Part shown: piece after piece, positions 7,731 to 15,764 of the stretch | Layout of the letters: each line of letters opens with the position of its first letter | Position numbering within the stretch: the stretch's first letter is position 1 | Source of the DNA: Singulisphaera sp. GP187 | GTDB taxonomy: Bacteria > Planctomycetota > Phycisphaerae > Phycisphaerales > SM1A02 | Assembly: GCA_945862215.1 (NCBI GenBank) | Contig: CAMAXY010000027.1 | Location: 1 to 36,154 of the forward strand | DNA length: 36,154 nt | Direction of reading: 5' to 3' | Notes under the pieces: model-generated | The model's database searches: none | The model's input: only the letters and a program-made list of their open reading frames with translations | What the model was told of the DNA's origin: nothing | Position numbers and translations under genes: made by a program

Positions 7731-9317
7731 ATGAATCCCGCGCAGCGTGATCAAGCGCAGCGACTCTTCGAAGAAGCCATTCGTGGAGGAACACCCGACC
7801 CCGCCACTTGGGTCGCTACGCAAACTATTGATGAGCAAGTTCTCGCGGAAGTCAAGCGCTTGCTCACTGAGCACAGTGCACATCTGACGCACGCAGAACA
7901 TCTCCCGACAGAAGTACCAAGTCGCCTTGCTGATGGGCTGTTGAATCAAATTCTGGGTGCGTACCGCATCGAAAAATTGATTGGTACTGGCGGCATGGGG
8001 CGCGTCTATCTCGCGCGAAGCACAACAGACGCAACTTGCGAAGTTGCGATGAAAGTCCTTGGTCGAGCAGTGACGAGTCAGATCGCTATCCAACGTTTCG
8101 CACGCGAAGCCGAAGTGATGAAGAAACTCGATCATCCTGCAATCGCATCTTTTTATGCAAGCGGAATGTATGACGATGGCGAGGGAGCTGTTCCGTGGTT
8201 TGCGATGGAATACATCGCAAGTGCACAGGAACTCACCATGTGGTGTGACAACAAGCACCTTGGTCTTCGCGAAAGGCTCAGCCTTGTTGCGCAGATCAGC
8301 GATGCGATTGGCCATGCTCACCGAATGGGAATTGTTCATCGTGACTTGAAGCCAGCGAATATTTTGGTTGCGGTGAATGGATCTCCAAAGGTCATAGACT
8401 TTGGTGTTGCGCGATGTCTTGGAAATGATTCTCAGATGACAGCAGTGCAAACGCAGACTGGCCAACTCGTCGGAACGATGCAATACATGAGCCCGGAACA
8501 ATTCGCTGGCGATCCACGCAAGATCGATCATCGAGCGGATGTCTATGCACTCGGAGTGATTCTCTTCGAATTGATTTCTGGAACATATCCCCATGATGTT
8601 CGAGCGCTTTCCGTTCACGAAGCTGCGCGAGTCGTTTGTGATGTTGATGCGCCAGACGTTCGATCAACGACATCCGAATTCGATGAAGAACTTTCAGGAA
8701 TCGTCGCCAAGTGCTTGCGCCGAGAGCGCAGCGAGCGATTTGAAGATGCGCGCGAGCTTGGCATCAAACTCCGTAGTTGGTTGCGTGGAGAACCAATATC
8801 TCCGCCAGTTACAGAGTTTGCCAAGGAGCCAGCCATTGCAGGCAGAACTCGTCCCATTCGCGAAACAAAGCAGCCGCACAATCTCGAAACCGACACGATC
8901 CGACGGTCAAGTGGCTGGCTTGTTCCGACGCTTTCGGTAATCCTCGTGGCGATCGTTGCGCTTGTCGCAACAGACATAATAAAGCCGCAATGGTTGGTGG
9001 ATCAGTGGCGCAAAATCATAAAGTCTTCCGGAGTTCCATCCGCACAAGATGAATTGCCTGCTGTTTCGGAATCGATTTTGATTGAAACCGATCCATCAGG
9101 TGCGCATGTAACGATTGACGGTCTTGATGTTGGAGTCACTCCTGTTCGCTCAATCATTGCCTGGAAGCAAAATAGCCAGAATGCAATGATCATTATTTCC
9201 AAGAGTGGTTTTCAAAAGCACTCGGAATCGATTTCTGCTGCGCCACGGGGTGGGCGCACCGCACCTCTTCAGATGCGTGTGCGCCTCGACCCCGCCGCGA
9301 CCGTCACTGTTCCCTAA
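7731..9317 (+). CDS. Transmembrane Ser/Thr protein kinase with PEGA domain
   Basis: A Hanks-type kinase that phosphorylates proteins on Ser/Thr. Residues 1-70 form a helical N-terminal part common to planctomycete kinases. The catalytic domain (about 78-350) has the glycine loop GTGGMG (85-90), VAMK lysine (K108), catalytic loop HRDLKPAN (203-210), DFG (223-225) and MSPEQ in the activation segment (253-257), so it should be active. One membrane helix is at about 396-414. Outside it lies a PEGA domain (about 449-515; ETDPSGAHVTIDGLDVGVTP), a beta-rich fold often linked to surface structures. At 528 residues it is fairly short for the family. It ends next to the 3' end of the gspF gene. TATTCT seven bases before the ATG and no Shine-Dalgarno again fit a leaderless start. 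Its targets are unknown. Confidence 0.93.
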   Translation: MNPAQRDQAQRLFEEAIRGGTPDPATWVATQTIDEQVLAEVKRLLTEHSAHLTHAEHLPTEVPSRLADGLLNQILGAYRIEKLIGTGGMGRVYLARSTTDATCEVAMKVLGRAVTSQIAIQRFAREAEVMKKLDHPAIASFYASGMYDDGEGAVPWFAMEYIASAQELTMWCDNKHLGLRERLSLVAQISDAIGHAHRMGIVHRDLKPANILVAVNGSPKVIDFGVARCLGNDSQMTAVQTQTGQLVGTMQYMSPEQFAGDPRKIDHRADVYALGVILFELISGTYPHDVRALSVHEAARVVCDVDAPDVRSTTSEFDEELSGIVAKCLRRERSERFEDARELGIKLRSWLRGEPISPPVTEFAKEPAIAGRTRPIRETKQPHNLETDTIRRSSGWLVPTLSVILVAIVALVATDIIKPQWLVDQWRKIIKSSGVPSAQDELPAVSESILIETDPSGAHVTIDGLDVGVTPVRSIIAWKQNSQNAMIIISKSGFQKHSESISAAPRGGRTAPLQMRVRLDPAATVTVP

Positions 9318-9368
9318 GCTTGCCAATTGCGCGAACGCACTGACGAGTCACGAAGACCCCGATACGAC

Positions 9369-10628
9369 TTAGTGATGAAGTGACTTACTCAATCCAAAGA
9401 TCGGCAACAACATTGCCGCTGCGATACCACCAACAACCACACCCATACCAAGAATCATGATCGGCTCGATCAAGCTTGTCGACATCTTGATGGCGGAGTC
9501 AAGCTCTTCCTCCGAAAATTGTGCTGCATGTTCAAGAGTTTCCGACAATCGTCCACTCCGCTCGCCGGCGTTGATCATCGCCGAGACAGGACGCGGAACA
9601 AGTGGTGACTTCAAAAAAGCAGTGGACATATCCTGCCCACGATTCACGCGCTCTTCCAACTCATCCCATAATTGGTTGTACAAAGTGTTTCCTGTGACGG
9701 TTCGCAAGATGCGGATGACGTCAAGCAAGCTGACTCCTGCAGCGAGCAGTGTGCCCATCGTGCTGGCGAATCGAACGGTGTACAACTGTTGAAACATTTT
9801 TTTGACGATTGGCGTGTTCATTCGCAGCCAATCAAGTGCAAGTCGGCCAGCATTTGATTTTGCCCAAAACACGAAACCAAAGATGATCGCGCTGATGGTG
9901 ATGATCCAAATCACTCCATAATTCTGCAGGCTGTCGGCGATCGCCATGAGATATCGAGTGATGACAGGCAAGTTATCGCCTTGCGCAGAGAAAAGTGGCT
10001 TGAACTTCGGCAGGACAAACGTCATGATGATCGTGACTGCAGCAATTGCAACCAGAAGCATAATGCCTGGATATGCCATCGCACCTTTCACTTGTCGTGT
10101 GAACTTTCGTTGTTTAGAAAGATCCTTCGAGATTCGTGCAAGCATTTGATCGAGCATTCCAGTCGCTTCAGCTGCTTGGAGCAATGCAATCATGACCGTT
10201 GGAAAAATGCGCGGCCACTTCGCCATAGCAACCGAAAGGTCTTCGCCTTCACAAACATCGTCGCGAATGCGGCGAATGACCGATGCTGCTTCCTTGCTGG
10301 GAGTTTGAGCGGCATATGTTTCAAGACCTTCAATCAGCGAAACGCCAGTCTTCATCATCACAGAAAGTTGAGTGCATAGTGAGAGGACTTCATCTTTACT
10401 GAAGCGCGAACTGAGTGATCGATCATTATGGTTTGCGCGTGCGACAGGCTTCGCATCAATATCTGTCAGCGCAATCGAAACGACGGCGAAACCCTGACGG
10501 TGAAGTTCGCGAACAACGCCGGCATGATTTGCGGCTTCCATAATTCCGCGTTCTGGCGCACCATTCGCACGGCGAGCGCGCCATTCGAAGCGGGGGGTTA
10601 GAACTTGTTCAGCGACGGCATGCGCCAT
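9369..10628 (-). CDS. Type II secretion / type IV pilus platform protein GspF/PilC
   Basis: The polytopic inner-membrane platform protein that works with the assembly ATPase to add or remove pseudopilin subunits. The 419 residues contain the two repeated T2SSF domains: the first begins at SLCTQLSVMMKTGVSLIEGL and the second at FASTMGTLLAAGVSLLDVIRI, each ending in hydrophobic segments; the last helix is GMGVVVGGIAAAMLLPIFGL. The N-terminal 70 residues form the cytoplasmic extension typical of GspF. The ATG is supported by GGAGGA five bases upstream, which lies in the 3' end of gspE; the two genes overlap by 20 bases. It is the last gene of the - strand operon, facing the kinase gene, with a 51-base gap and no clear terminator. 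GspF and PilC cannot be told apart from this alone. Confidence 0.95.
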   Translation of the reverse strand: MAHAVAEQVLTPRFEWRARRANGAPERGIMEAANHAGVVRELHRQGFAVVSIALTDIDAKPVARANHNDRSLSSRFSKDEVLSLCTQLSVMMKTGVSLIEGLETYAAQTPSKEAASVIRRIRDDVCEGEDLSVAMAKWPRIFPTVMIALLQAAEATGMLDQMLARISKDLSKQRKFTRQVKGAMAYPGIMLLVAIAAVTIIMTFVLPKFKPLFSAQGDNLPVITRYLMAIADSLQNYGVIWIITISAIIFGFVFWAKSNAGRLALDWLRMNTPIVKKMFQQLYTVRFASTMGTLLAAGVSLLDVIRILRTVTGNTLYNQLWDELEERVNRGQDMSTAFLKSPLVPRPVSAMINAGERSGRLSETLEHAAQFSEEELDSAIKMSTSLIEPIMILGMGVVVGGIAAAMLLPIFGLSKSLHH

Positions 10629-12351
10629 GTACTTCCTCCAGGGTTGTCATTCCAGCGAGCACTTTAAGAATGCCGTCATCCCATAAGGTTTCAAATCCTT
10701 GCTTAGAAAGCAAATCACGAATTGCATTTAGATCAAGTTTTGCTGAAATCGCATCAAGAATTTGGTTGTTCGGAACCAATAATTCATAGAGGCCAATTCG
10801 TCCTGAATATCCGCGTTCGTGGCACTTTCTGCAGCCAATTCCTTTGGTCAATTCAAGTATGCCGTCTGAGTATTTCCCCATGCTGGCTAATTCGTGCGCA
10901 TCGGGGATATACGAGGTCCGACATTGATTGCAAGTCTTGCGCACCAACCTCTGTGCAAGCACGCCGCGGAGACTTGCTGCGACTAGAAAGGGCTCAACGC
11001 CGAGGTTGGTCAGACGAGTCACTGCACTTGGAGCATCGTTTGTATGAAGAGTCGAGAGCACTAAATGTCCTGTGAGCGCGGCCTGCACTGCGGTCTGTGC
11101 AGTTTCTCCGTCGCGAATTTCTCCAACCATGATGATGTCGGGATCTTGTCGAAGGAGCGAGCGGAGTGCGCTAGAAAATGTGAGTCCCGCTTTGACATTC
11201 ATCTGCGTTTGATGGACGCCAGGCAAGTTGCTTTCAACAGGATCTTCGACTGTGGAAACATTCATACTTTCCGTATCGAATCCCGAGAGAACCGAATAGA
11301 GAGTCGTTGATTTTCCGCTCCCAGTTGGGCCAGTGACCAAGACGACGCCGTGCGGCTCGTCAATCACCTTGCGAAAAGTCGCTTCAGTTGATGGACGAAA
11401 GCCGAGTTTGTCCAATCCAATACGAACACCACCAACATCGATCACTCGCATCACTACTTTTTCGCCAAACTTTCCTGGCAATGTGGAAACGCGCAAATCA
11501 ATTGGTCGACCATTCACTCGTACGCTGATTTCGCCATCTTGCGGCACGCGGCGTTCTGAAATATCTAGGCGAGCCATAATTTTCACACGGCTTGCAATTG
11601 CTGAATGCATTCGGTGTGGTGGTTTGATACGCACGTGCAGCACGCCGTCAACGCGCAATCTGACGCGCAATTGGCCATCGTCAGGTTCAATGTGAATATC
11701 CGAAGCACCTTCGGCGACGGCGCACGCAATGATGTGATTCACCAATCTCACCACGGGTCCGCTCGATGCTTCGTCTGCGCTCCCAGACATTTCAGCCATC
11801 TGAGGTTCCGAGACAGAGCCGACGACATCATCGAGATTGTCAAGAATCTCTGCAACAATTTCTTCAGTTTGAGCGCCAGATCTATCAGTTGCAGCTTCCA
11901 CTTCTGGCGTTGGCACTGCAAATGCAACTTCAAGAGCCGCTGGTGTACTGACTGTCACGCGAATGCGAAAGCCGGTTAATCGAGCGAGATGTTCGGTGAC
12001 CACAAAGTCATCAGGATTTGCAGTGCAAACAACCAACTCGCCTTCGGTCAGCGACATTGGCAGAACCATGTTTTCGTTGCGAATTGCTTCTGGTACCAAG
12101 GCGCGAACGCCGGGGTCGGCAAATTCAGCTGGATTTTCAATAAATTCCAAACCTTTCGCACGAGCAAGCGCACGGAGCAGTTGATCTTGCGTCACGAAAC
12201 CCCGATCGACCAAGATTTCCCCAAGCATCTTGCGCTGAGAATCCGATGATTGCGCAAGAAGAGCTTCGCGCAAATGTTCTGCGGTCAGCAGTCCAGATTC
12301 CATAAGGACTTGGCCAAGTGAGATTGAAATTGATGGATTAAAATTGATCAT
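10609..12351 (-). CDS. Type II secretion / type IV pilus assembly ATPase GspE/PilB
   Basis: The hexameric cytoplasmic ATPase powering assembly of the pseudopilus. Of 580 residues, about 10-140 form an MshEN-type N-terminal domain with two copies of the spaced LGxxLxxxGxxxxxxLxxxL motif (11-34 and 42-65). The core follows: SDIHIEP (217-223), Walker A GPTGSGKST (341-349), Asp box, Walker B region IIMVGEIRD (406-414), and the His box LSTLHTND (432-439). A four-cysteine zinc module (C474, C477, C507, C510) is typical of GspE/PilB, and not of the retraction ATPase PilT. AAGG eight bases before the ATG is a modest ribosome-binding site. It follows the PilP-like gene after 15 bases and overlaps gspF by 20. 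The acidic linker at 150-200 is variable in the family. Confidence 0.96.
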   Translation of the reverse strand: MINFNPSISISLGQVLMESGLLTAEHLREALLAQSSDSQRKMLGEILVDRGFVTQDQLLRALARAKGLEFIENPAEFADPGVRALVPEAIRNENMVLPMSLTEGELVVCTANPDDFVVTEHLARLTGFRIRVTVSTPAALEVAFAVPTPEVEAATDRSGAQTEEIVAEILDNLDDVVGSVSEPQMAEMSGSADEASSGPVVRLVNHIIACAVAEGASDIHIEPDDGQLRVRLRVDGVLHVRIKPPHRMHSAIASRVKIMARLDISERRVPQDGEISVRVNGRPIDLRVSTLPGKFGEKVVMRVIDVGGVRIGLDKLGFRPSTEATFRKVIDEPHGVVLVTGPTGSGKSTTLYSVLSGFDTESMNVSTVEDPVESNLPGVHQTQMNVKAGLTFSSALRSLLRQDPDIIMVGEIRDGETAQTAVQAALTGHLVLSTLHTNDAPSAVTRLTNLGVEPFLVAASLRGVLAQRLVRKTCNQCRTSYIPDAHELASMGKYSDGILELTKGIGCRKCHERGYSGRIGLYELLVPNNQILDAISAKLDLNAIRDLLSKQGFETLWDDGILKVLAGMTTLEEVHGACRR

Positions 12352-12366
12352 TTGAAAACCTTGGAG

Positions 12367-12897
12367 TTATTGATTATTGAGCGTGAGTTCAATGACCTGA
12401 TTCCCAACCGAGAACCGAGCGGTGCGTTCGCCAACTTCAATCAGTTGGAAAGTATTCCCACTTTTAGAATCTCCCCATGTTTGCCCAACGCGAAGTGTTT
12501 TTCCATTCACGATCGCGAAGGTTCGATCCAGTGTCGCTTGTAAGACAAAGGTCGATTGGATTGCAGCAGGCGTGTTCGCAACAGCTACAGATGCATCTAC
12601 GGCAGGCTTCAGGTCCGCTGGGGAAGTGAATGGACTTCGAGCAGGGATTGCAGCGAGGTTCCAATGTGGTATCGCTTGCATAAAAATTTCTGGGATGACA
12701 ATCGCAGCAGGTTCAGCCAGTTTAATACTTATAGGTACTGGTTGAGCAATTGCAGCAGCTGCGGACTTCGGTGCGAAGACCAACTTCCCACCGAAGATGC
12801 CGATAGCGATCAATGCTGACCCCAATAAGATCGCGAGTTGACGGGGAGAAGTTCCCAGTCGAGCAGCGAATGCACTCCATCGATTTGCAAAGGTCAT
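12367..12897 (-). CDS. PilP/GspC-like inner-membrane protein of the secretion system
   Basis: A 176-residue protein with a short cytoplasmic N-terminus, one membrane helix (about 20-41), an Ala/Pro-rich linker and a small beta-rich C-terminal domain (about 115-176; FVLQATLDRTFAIVNGKTLRVGQ and FQLIEVGERTARFSV). That domain has the look of the HR/PilP/GspB fold, in which a small beta-sandwich contacts the secretin. The sequence match is loose, and I assign it mainly from topology, size and place: between the PilO-like gene (4-base overlap) and the ATPase gene (15-base gap). This is where PilP or GspC would be expected. It probably links the inner-membrane assembly to the secretin. An annotation pipeline may well call it hypothetical. 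Confidence 0.65.
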   Translation of the reverse strand: MTFANRWSAFAARLGTSPRQLAILLGSALIAIGIFGGKLVFAPKSAAAAIAQPVPISIKLAEPAAIVIPEIFMQAIPHWNLAAIPARSPFTSPADLKPAVDASVAVANTPAAIQSTFVLQATLDRTFAIVNGKTLRVGQTWGDSKSGNTFQLIEVGERTARFSVGNQVIELTLNNQ

Positions 12898-13445
12898 TCT
12901 GGTTTGCCCTCTGAAGAGTGGAAGTATTCGTCGATCCCGACGGTCGCTTGCACTTGCAGGCCTTCTCGGTGAATGTCGATTGAACGCACGCGTGTCATGC
13001 CGGCTTCTTGTTCAGCTTTTTGCACAGTGTTGAACACGGCATCAAACGATCCGGTCATTTGCATTTCAACATTACGACGATCGAGTGCAAGTCCAGCAGG
13101 GCGCACACTCATGATTTCTCGTTCTCCAATGCGAATTGATTGATCAAGCACTTCTGTGCCATCGATTGGTCGAGTCATAGATGAAATGAGTTTGCTGTCG
13201 TTGGAATCAGTTCGAATTGAGTGGCCATTTTCATCGCGGCGAGATTGCAAAGATTTGACTTCCAATTGAAGGCGTTCGTATTCATCTCGTTGGATCAAAT
13301 ATTCGTCGGTTGCCTTCGTTACATTTTTGCTGTCCGCACGCATGACTCCTGCATCCCGAAAATTTGGAATTGCAAATAAACAAATAATGGTCGCACTCAT
13401 GGTGGTCGGCAGAATGGTCCACACCCAGAAAGAGGAGATCTTCAT
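12894..13445 (-). CDS. PilO/GspM-like inner-membrane assembly protein
   Basis: 183 residues: a short N-terminus, one membrane helix (about 8-27), a coiled-coil-like segment (about 40-75; DEYERLQLEVKSLQSRRDE) and a small alpha/beta domain (about 110-178; the strand-helix-strand VEMQMTGSFDAVFNTVQKAE then RVRSIDIHREGLQVQATVG). This is the architecture of PilO and GspM, which pair with PilN/GspL through ferredoxin-like domains. Sequence similarity is faint, as is usual for these proteins, so topology and position carry the call. The start codon overlaps the stop of the PilN-like gene by 4 bases and its own stop overlaps the PilP-like gene by 4 bases, implying a tightly coupled set made in equal amounts. 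Confidence 0.68.
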   Translation of the reverse strand: MKISSFWVWTILPTTMSATIICLFAIPNFRDAGVMRADSKNVTKATDEYLIQRDEYERLQLEVKSLQSRRDENGHSIRTDSNDSKLISSMTRPIDGTEVLDQSIRIGEREIMSVRPAGLALDRRNVEMQMTGSFDAVFNTVQKAEQEAGMTRVRSIDIHREGLQVQATVGIDEYFHSSEGKPE

Positions 13446-14122
13446 CGTGTCGACCCTCCGCGAGCAATCTGCGTTTGCGACGATGCGATATCGTTTTCAG
13501 AGTGATCCGCCTTTCGCGCTTCTGTTTCTCTTGAAGCCGGATCGATGCGCGCTCGCATTACGAATTGCTGCTCTGATCCTCCGCCTGACTTTGGCGCGGC
13601 GCGTTGTTCGAGAACTGTGACTGCTGCGAAGGGAGCAGTCTTGCGAATTTCAGAAGCGAATTCTTGCACGGCTTGTGCGTTGGGTGCAATACCGTTCATG
13701 AGCACGACATAAATCGGTCGATTTGCGACCGTAGTTTTCAATGACTTTTGTTCTTCCAACGAAACCTTCATTGATTCGAGCCAGCTTCCATTTGGCAAGA
13801 GATGTGAAATTGCAGAGATGATCGTGCTGGTACTGATGGGCGATCGCAACATCGCATCTGCGGCGATTTCACTACGCAGCAGTGTTCGCGCTTGGACAAA
13901 ATGTCCAACAAGTTCATCAATCTTGTTTGATTTCTCTCTCAGAGCAACAATCACTTCGTGCTGGGCTTTCGCTCGGCGCAATTCGACGAATGAATTGACA
14001 ACCACGCCAGTTGCAACTGTGAGCGCAAGTATTGATCCCAATTTCATGAGTCGTAATTGAGCGCGCCGGCGAAAAATTGCGCGCGCATCATCTGGCAGAA
14101 GATCGACAAAGAAATCACTCAT
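13442..14122 (-). CDS. PilN-like inner-membrane assembly protein
   Basis: 226 residues starting MSDFFVDLLPDDAR, close to the cytoplasmic NLLP-type motif by which PilN binds PilM. A membrane helix follows (about 27-46), then a helical/coiled segment (47-85) and a small alpha/beta domain (about 90-175; STSTIISAISHLLPNGSWLE ... VVLMNGIAPNAQAVQEFASE), as in PilN and the periplasmic part of GspL. The C-terminal 50 residues are polar and probably disordered. It forms 4-base ATGA overlaps with the PilM-like gene before it and the PilO-like gene after it. The PilN identity is strong from motif, order and topology together. Confidence 0.78.
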   Translation of the reverse strand: MSDFFVDLLPDDARAIFRRRAQLRLMKLGSILALTVATGVVVNSFVELRRAKAQHEVIVALREKSNKIDELVGHFVQARTLLRSEIAADAMLRSPISTSTIISAISHLLPNGSWLESMKVSLEEQKSLKTTVANRPIYVVLMNGIAPNAQAVQEFASEIRKTAPFAAVTVLEQRAAPKSGGGSEQQFVMRARIDPASRETEARKADHSENDIASSQTQIARGGSTR

Positions 14123-15141
14123 GCGACCTTTCGTTGTTTATTGACTGCCGCCACAGTGATCTGTGGCAAAGCGATTGATACGAGAGAAGTCCACGCAGAA
14201 AGTGGTCCGCTTGGTCGCTTGACCTTTGACCAGTCCACAGACTTATCAATATTCATCAGACGTGTTTCAGCGCCACAGACAGTATGAATCGCAGAAGCAA
14301 TGCCAGGTTCTTCGGCAAGTGCTCCGCTGAGGCTGACAAACTCTGGCCACGAACCACCGGCGCGTCGTTCAGTATGTCGCAAGCATTGCAGAATTTCCTC
14401 AGCCAATTGGCGCCATCGCCACGCTTGCGATTCATCTTCTTCGCCTGCGACGGGAATTGCTCCAACATTTAAGTTCGAGCTGGACTCCCAAGGGAATGAT
14501 CGATGAAATGTAAGTCCATTACTATTGAGCAGTGCTAATGTGGCTTGATCAGATTCCAAATGCAGAAACGCAAAGTGTGGAATATTGTTCGTGCACTTGA
14601 TTTGACTCCAGGCAAGCCTCATTGCTGCAAGTGCTCCGAGTTCTGCTCGACGGGGTTCCAGACCAGCCTCCGTCAGCAATGCTGCAGTTCGATTGACGGC
14701 ATTTCGCTGAGTCGCAACAACCAGCACTTCAGAGGTTGCGCCGCCAAGCGTTCCTGCACGAATGGGCAGATGTCCCGCAACGACTTCCGTTCGATCAACA
14801 CCAAGTCGATCGACCGCAGTCCATGAAACACTTTCTTTCATTTCATTATTTGCAAGGGCAGGAATTTCAATGCATTCTGTCAAAATGGATTTCGCAGGCA
14901 GCGAAAGCGCGCAAGAACGTCCAGAAAATCCACCAGAGCGGAGTGCTTCTTTGATTCGTCGAATTGTTGTTTCGTCGCTGCCAGCCTGTTGCGAATTCAA
15001 TCCCACGGCCGGCAACATCGCAACCGCCTGAACAACTGGGTTCAAGCCGTTTCCACTGAGTTGCAGTAGACGCAGAGCATTCGCTCCACACTCCACTGCG
15101 ATCACATTGCGATGGTTTGAAGACTTAAACGCATTGAACAT
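14119..15141 (-). CDS. PilM-like actin-fold assembly protein
   Basis: A 340-residue cytoplasmic protein of the PilM/GspL-N type (actin-like ATPase fold) that anchors PilN at the inner face of the membrane. It opens with NVIAVECGANALRLLQLSGN, the phosphate-1-like strand-turn-strand. It then shows the PilM sequence of RRIKEALRSGGFSGRSCALSLPA, an MKESVSWTAVDRLGV segment and the alpha/beta repeat LVVATQRNAVNRTAALLTEAGLEPRRAELG. I chose the ATG at 15141 because an open frame to 15195 begins only at a TTG and adds 18 residues without family features; GGAAAGG lies about 12 bases upstream. It is separated from the major pseudopilin gene by a strong hairpin terminator and then starts a run of four ATGA-coupled genes. 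Functional partner of the PilN-like protein just downstream. Confidence 0.82.
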   Translation of the reverse strand: MFNAFKSSNHRNVIAVECGANALRLLQLSGNGLNPVVQAVAMLPAVGLNSQQAGSDETTIRRIKEALRSGGFSGRSCALSLPAKSILTECIEIPALANNEMKESVSWTAVDRLGVDRTEVVAGHLPIRAGTLGGATSEVLVVATQRNAVNRTAALLTEAGLEPRRAELGALAAMRLAWSQIKCTNNIPHFAFLHLESDQATLALLNSNGLTFHRSFPWESSSNLNVGAIPVAGEEDESQAWRWRQLAEEILQCLRHTERRAGGSWPEFVSLSGALAEEPGIASAIHTVCGAETRLMNIDKSVDWSKVKRPSGPLSAWTSLVSIALPQITVAAVNKQRKVA

Positions 15142-15189
15142 GGGGGACTTTGCCTTTCCTGCAGTGATCTCTGATTCATTCAACCCACC

Positions 15190-15235
15190 CAACAAAAGAG
15201 CGCGCCGCGGAGAGAACGTTTTCTATCCGCGGCGC
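15190..15235 (-). terminator. Strong hairpin terminator after the major pseudopilin gene
   Basis: GCGCCGCGG at 15202-15210 pairs with CCGCGGCGC at 15227-15235, and AGAA at 15213-15216 with TTCT at 15221-15224, leaving a 4-base CGTT loop and one internal mismatch. Read on the - strand, the hairpin is followed by CTCTTTTGTT, a U-rich tract. This fits a Rho-independent terminator 62 bases past the pseudopilin stop and about 60 bases before the PilM-like start. Partial read-through would let one promoter serve both a highly expressed pseudopilin and weakly expressed assembly genes. Confidence 0.75.
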
Positions 15236-15296
15236 ACTTCTCTACTTGATCAGGCTCCCGCCGCTCAGGCGCCCGAATGATTGCTGAACGATTTGA

Positions 15297-15662
15297 TTAT
15301 GGATTTGGGGTTGGGATGACTTTGCCAGCAGTAAAGGTCCAACTTGCAGCACGATCTGCCTGCAGTTGATTCTCAATATCGGATGTCGTGCAATATCCTG
15401 CATTCACAAGTTTCGTGAAACTTGCGGCATCGATGGCGCCGTTGGCTGTACTAATGGCTGTTCCGCCACCTGGCAAGAATTGGTTATAGCGTGTGATCAT
15501 GGTCAGGATCTGACTTCCGCGGGCATCAGCCGCTTCCGTGTTCGCATCCGTCAAAGCACTCGTGACCGATGGCACAACCAGTGCCGCAAGGACGCCGAGA
15601 ATTACGACGACGATGAGAATTTCAATCAGTGTGAATCCGCGCTTAATGTTACGTGCAATCAT
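15297..15662 (-). CDS. Major pseudopilin (GspG/type IV pilin-like)
   Basis: A 121-residue prepilin-type protein. The leader MIARNIKRG is followed by FTLIEILIVVVILGVLAALV, a textbook class III signal: cleavage after the glycine, Glu at mature position 5, and a long hydrophobic helix that polymerises in the pseudopilus core. The globular part is short (LTDANTEAADARGSQILTMITRYN ...) and ends with one Cys and a Pro-rich tail. It lacks an obvious GspG calcium-binding loop, so 'GspG' is by role, as first gene of the set. The start is clear: AGGAGGT lies five bases before the ATG. The upstream frame to 15779 is not protein-like. Two hairpins precede the ATG, one covering the ribosome-binding site, and a terminator follows the gene. 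Confidence 0.9.
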   Translation of the reverse strand: MIARNIKRGFTLIEILIVVVILGVLAALVVPSVTSALTDANTEAADARGSQILTMITRYNQFLPGGGTAISTANGAIDAASFTKLVNAGYCTTSDIENQLQADRAASWTFTAGKVIPTPNP

Positions 15663-15665
15663 TTC

Positions 15666-15681
15666 AAACCTCCTGAGGTTT
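15666..15681 (-). promoter_or_regulatory. Inverted repeat covering the pseudopilin ribosome-binding site
   Basis: AAACCTC at 15666-15672 and GAGGTTT at 15675-15681 are perfect inverted arms with a 2-base spacer. In the - strand transcript this folds as a 6-bp stem with the 4-base loop CAGG. The ribosome-binding site AGGAGGT is split between the loop and the 3' arm, three to four bases from the ATG. It could restrain or time translation of the pseudopilin. Confidence 0.55.
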
Positions 15682-15683
15682 AA

Positions 15684-15706
15684 GCGTTCGTGCAAGCACG
15701 ACACGC
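15684..15706 (-). promoter_or_regulatory. Second hairpin in the pseudopilin 5' leader
   Basis: GCGT (15684-15687) pairs with ACGC (15703-15706), and TCGTGC (15688-15693) with GCACGA (15696-15701), with a single bulged C at 15702. In RNA this is a stem of about nine base pairs capped by four bases, placed directly upstream of the hairpin at the ribosome-binding site. A 5' hairpin of this kind could protect an abundant mRNA from decay, if transcription starts upstream of it. Confidence 0.5.
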
Positions 15707-15764
15707 TTCGGTGTAGAGCAGGACGGCGACACTCGCTATCCAACAAATAAACTTTCGGATTCAT

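Noticed and set aside
7713-8618. Long - strand open frame continuing upstream of the small membrane protein
   Set aside because: It is antisense to the kinase domain, which has all catalytic motifs; the translated stretch is rich in Cys, His and Arg without any protein-like pattern.
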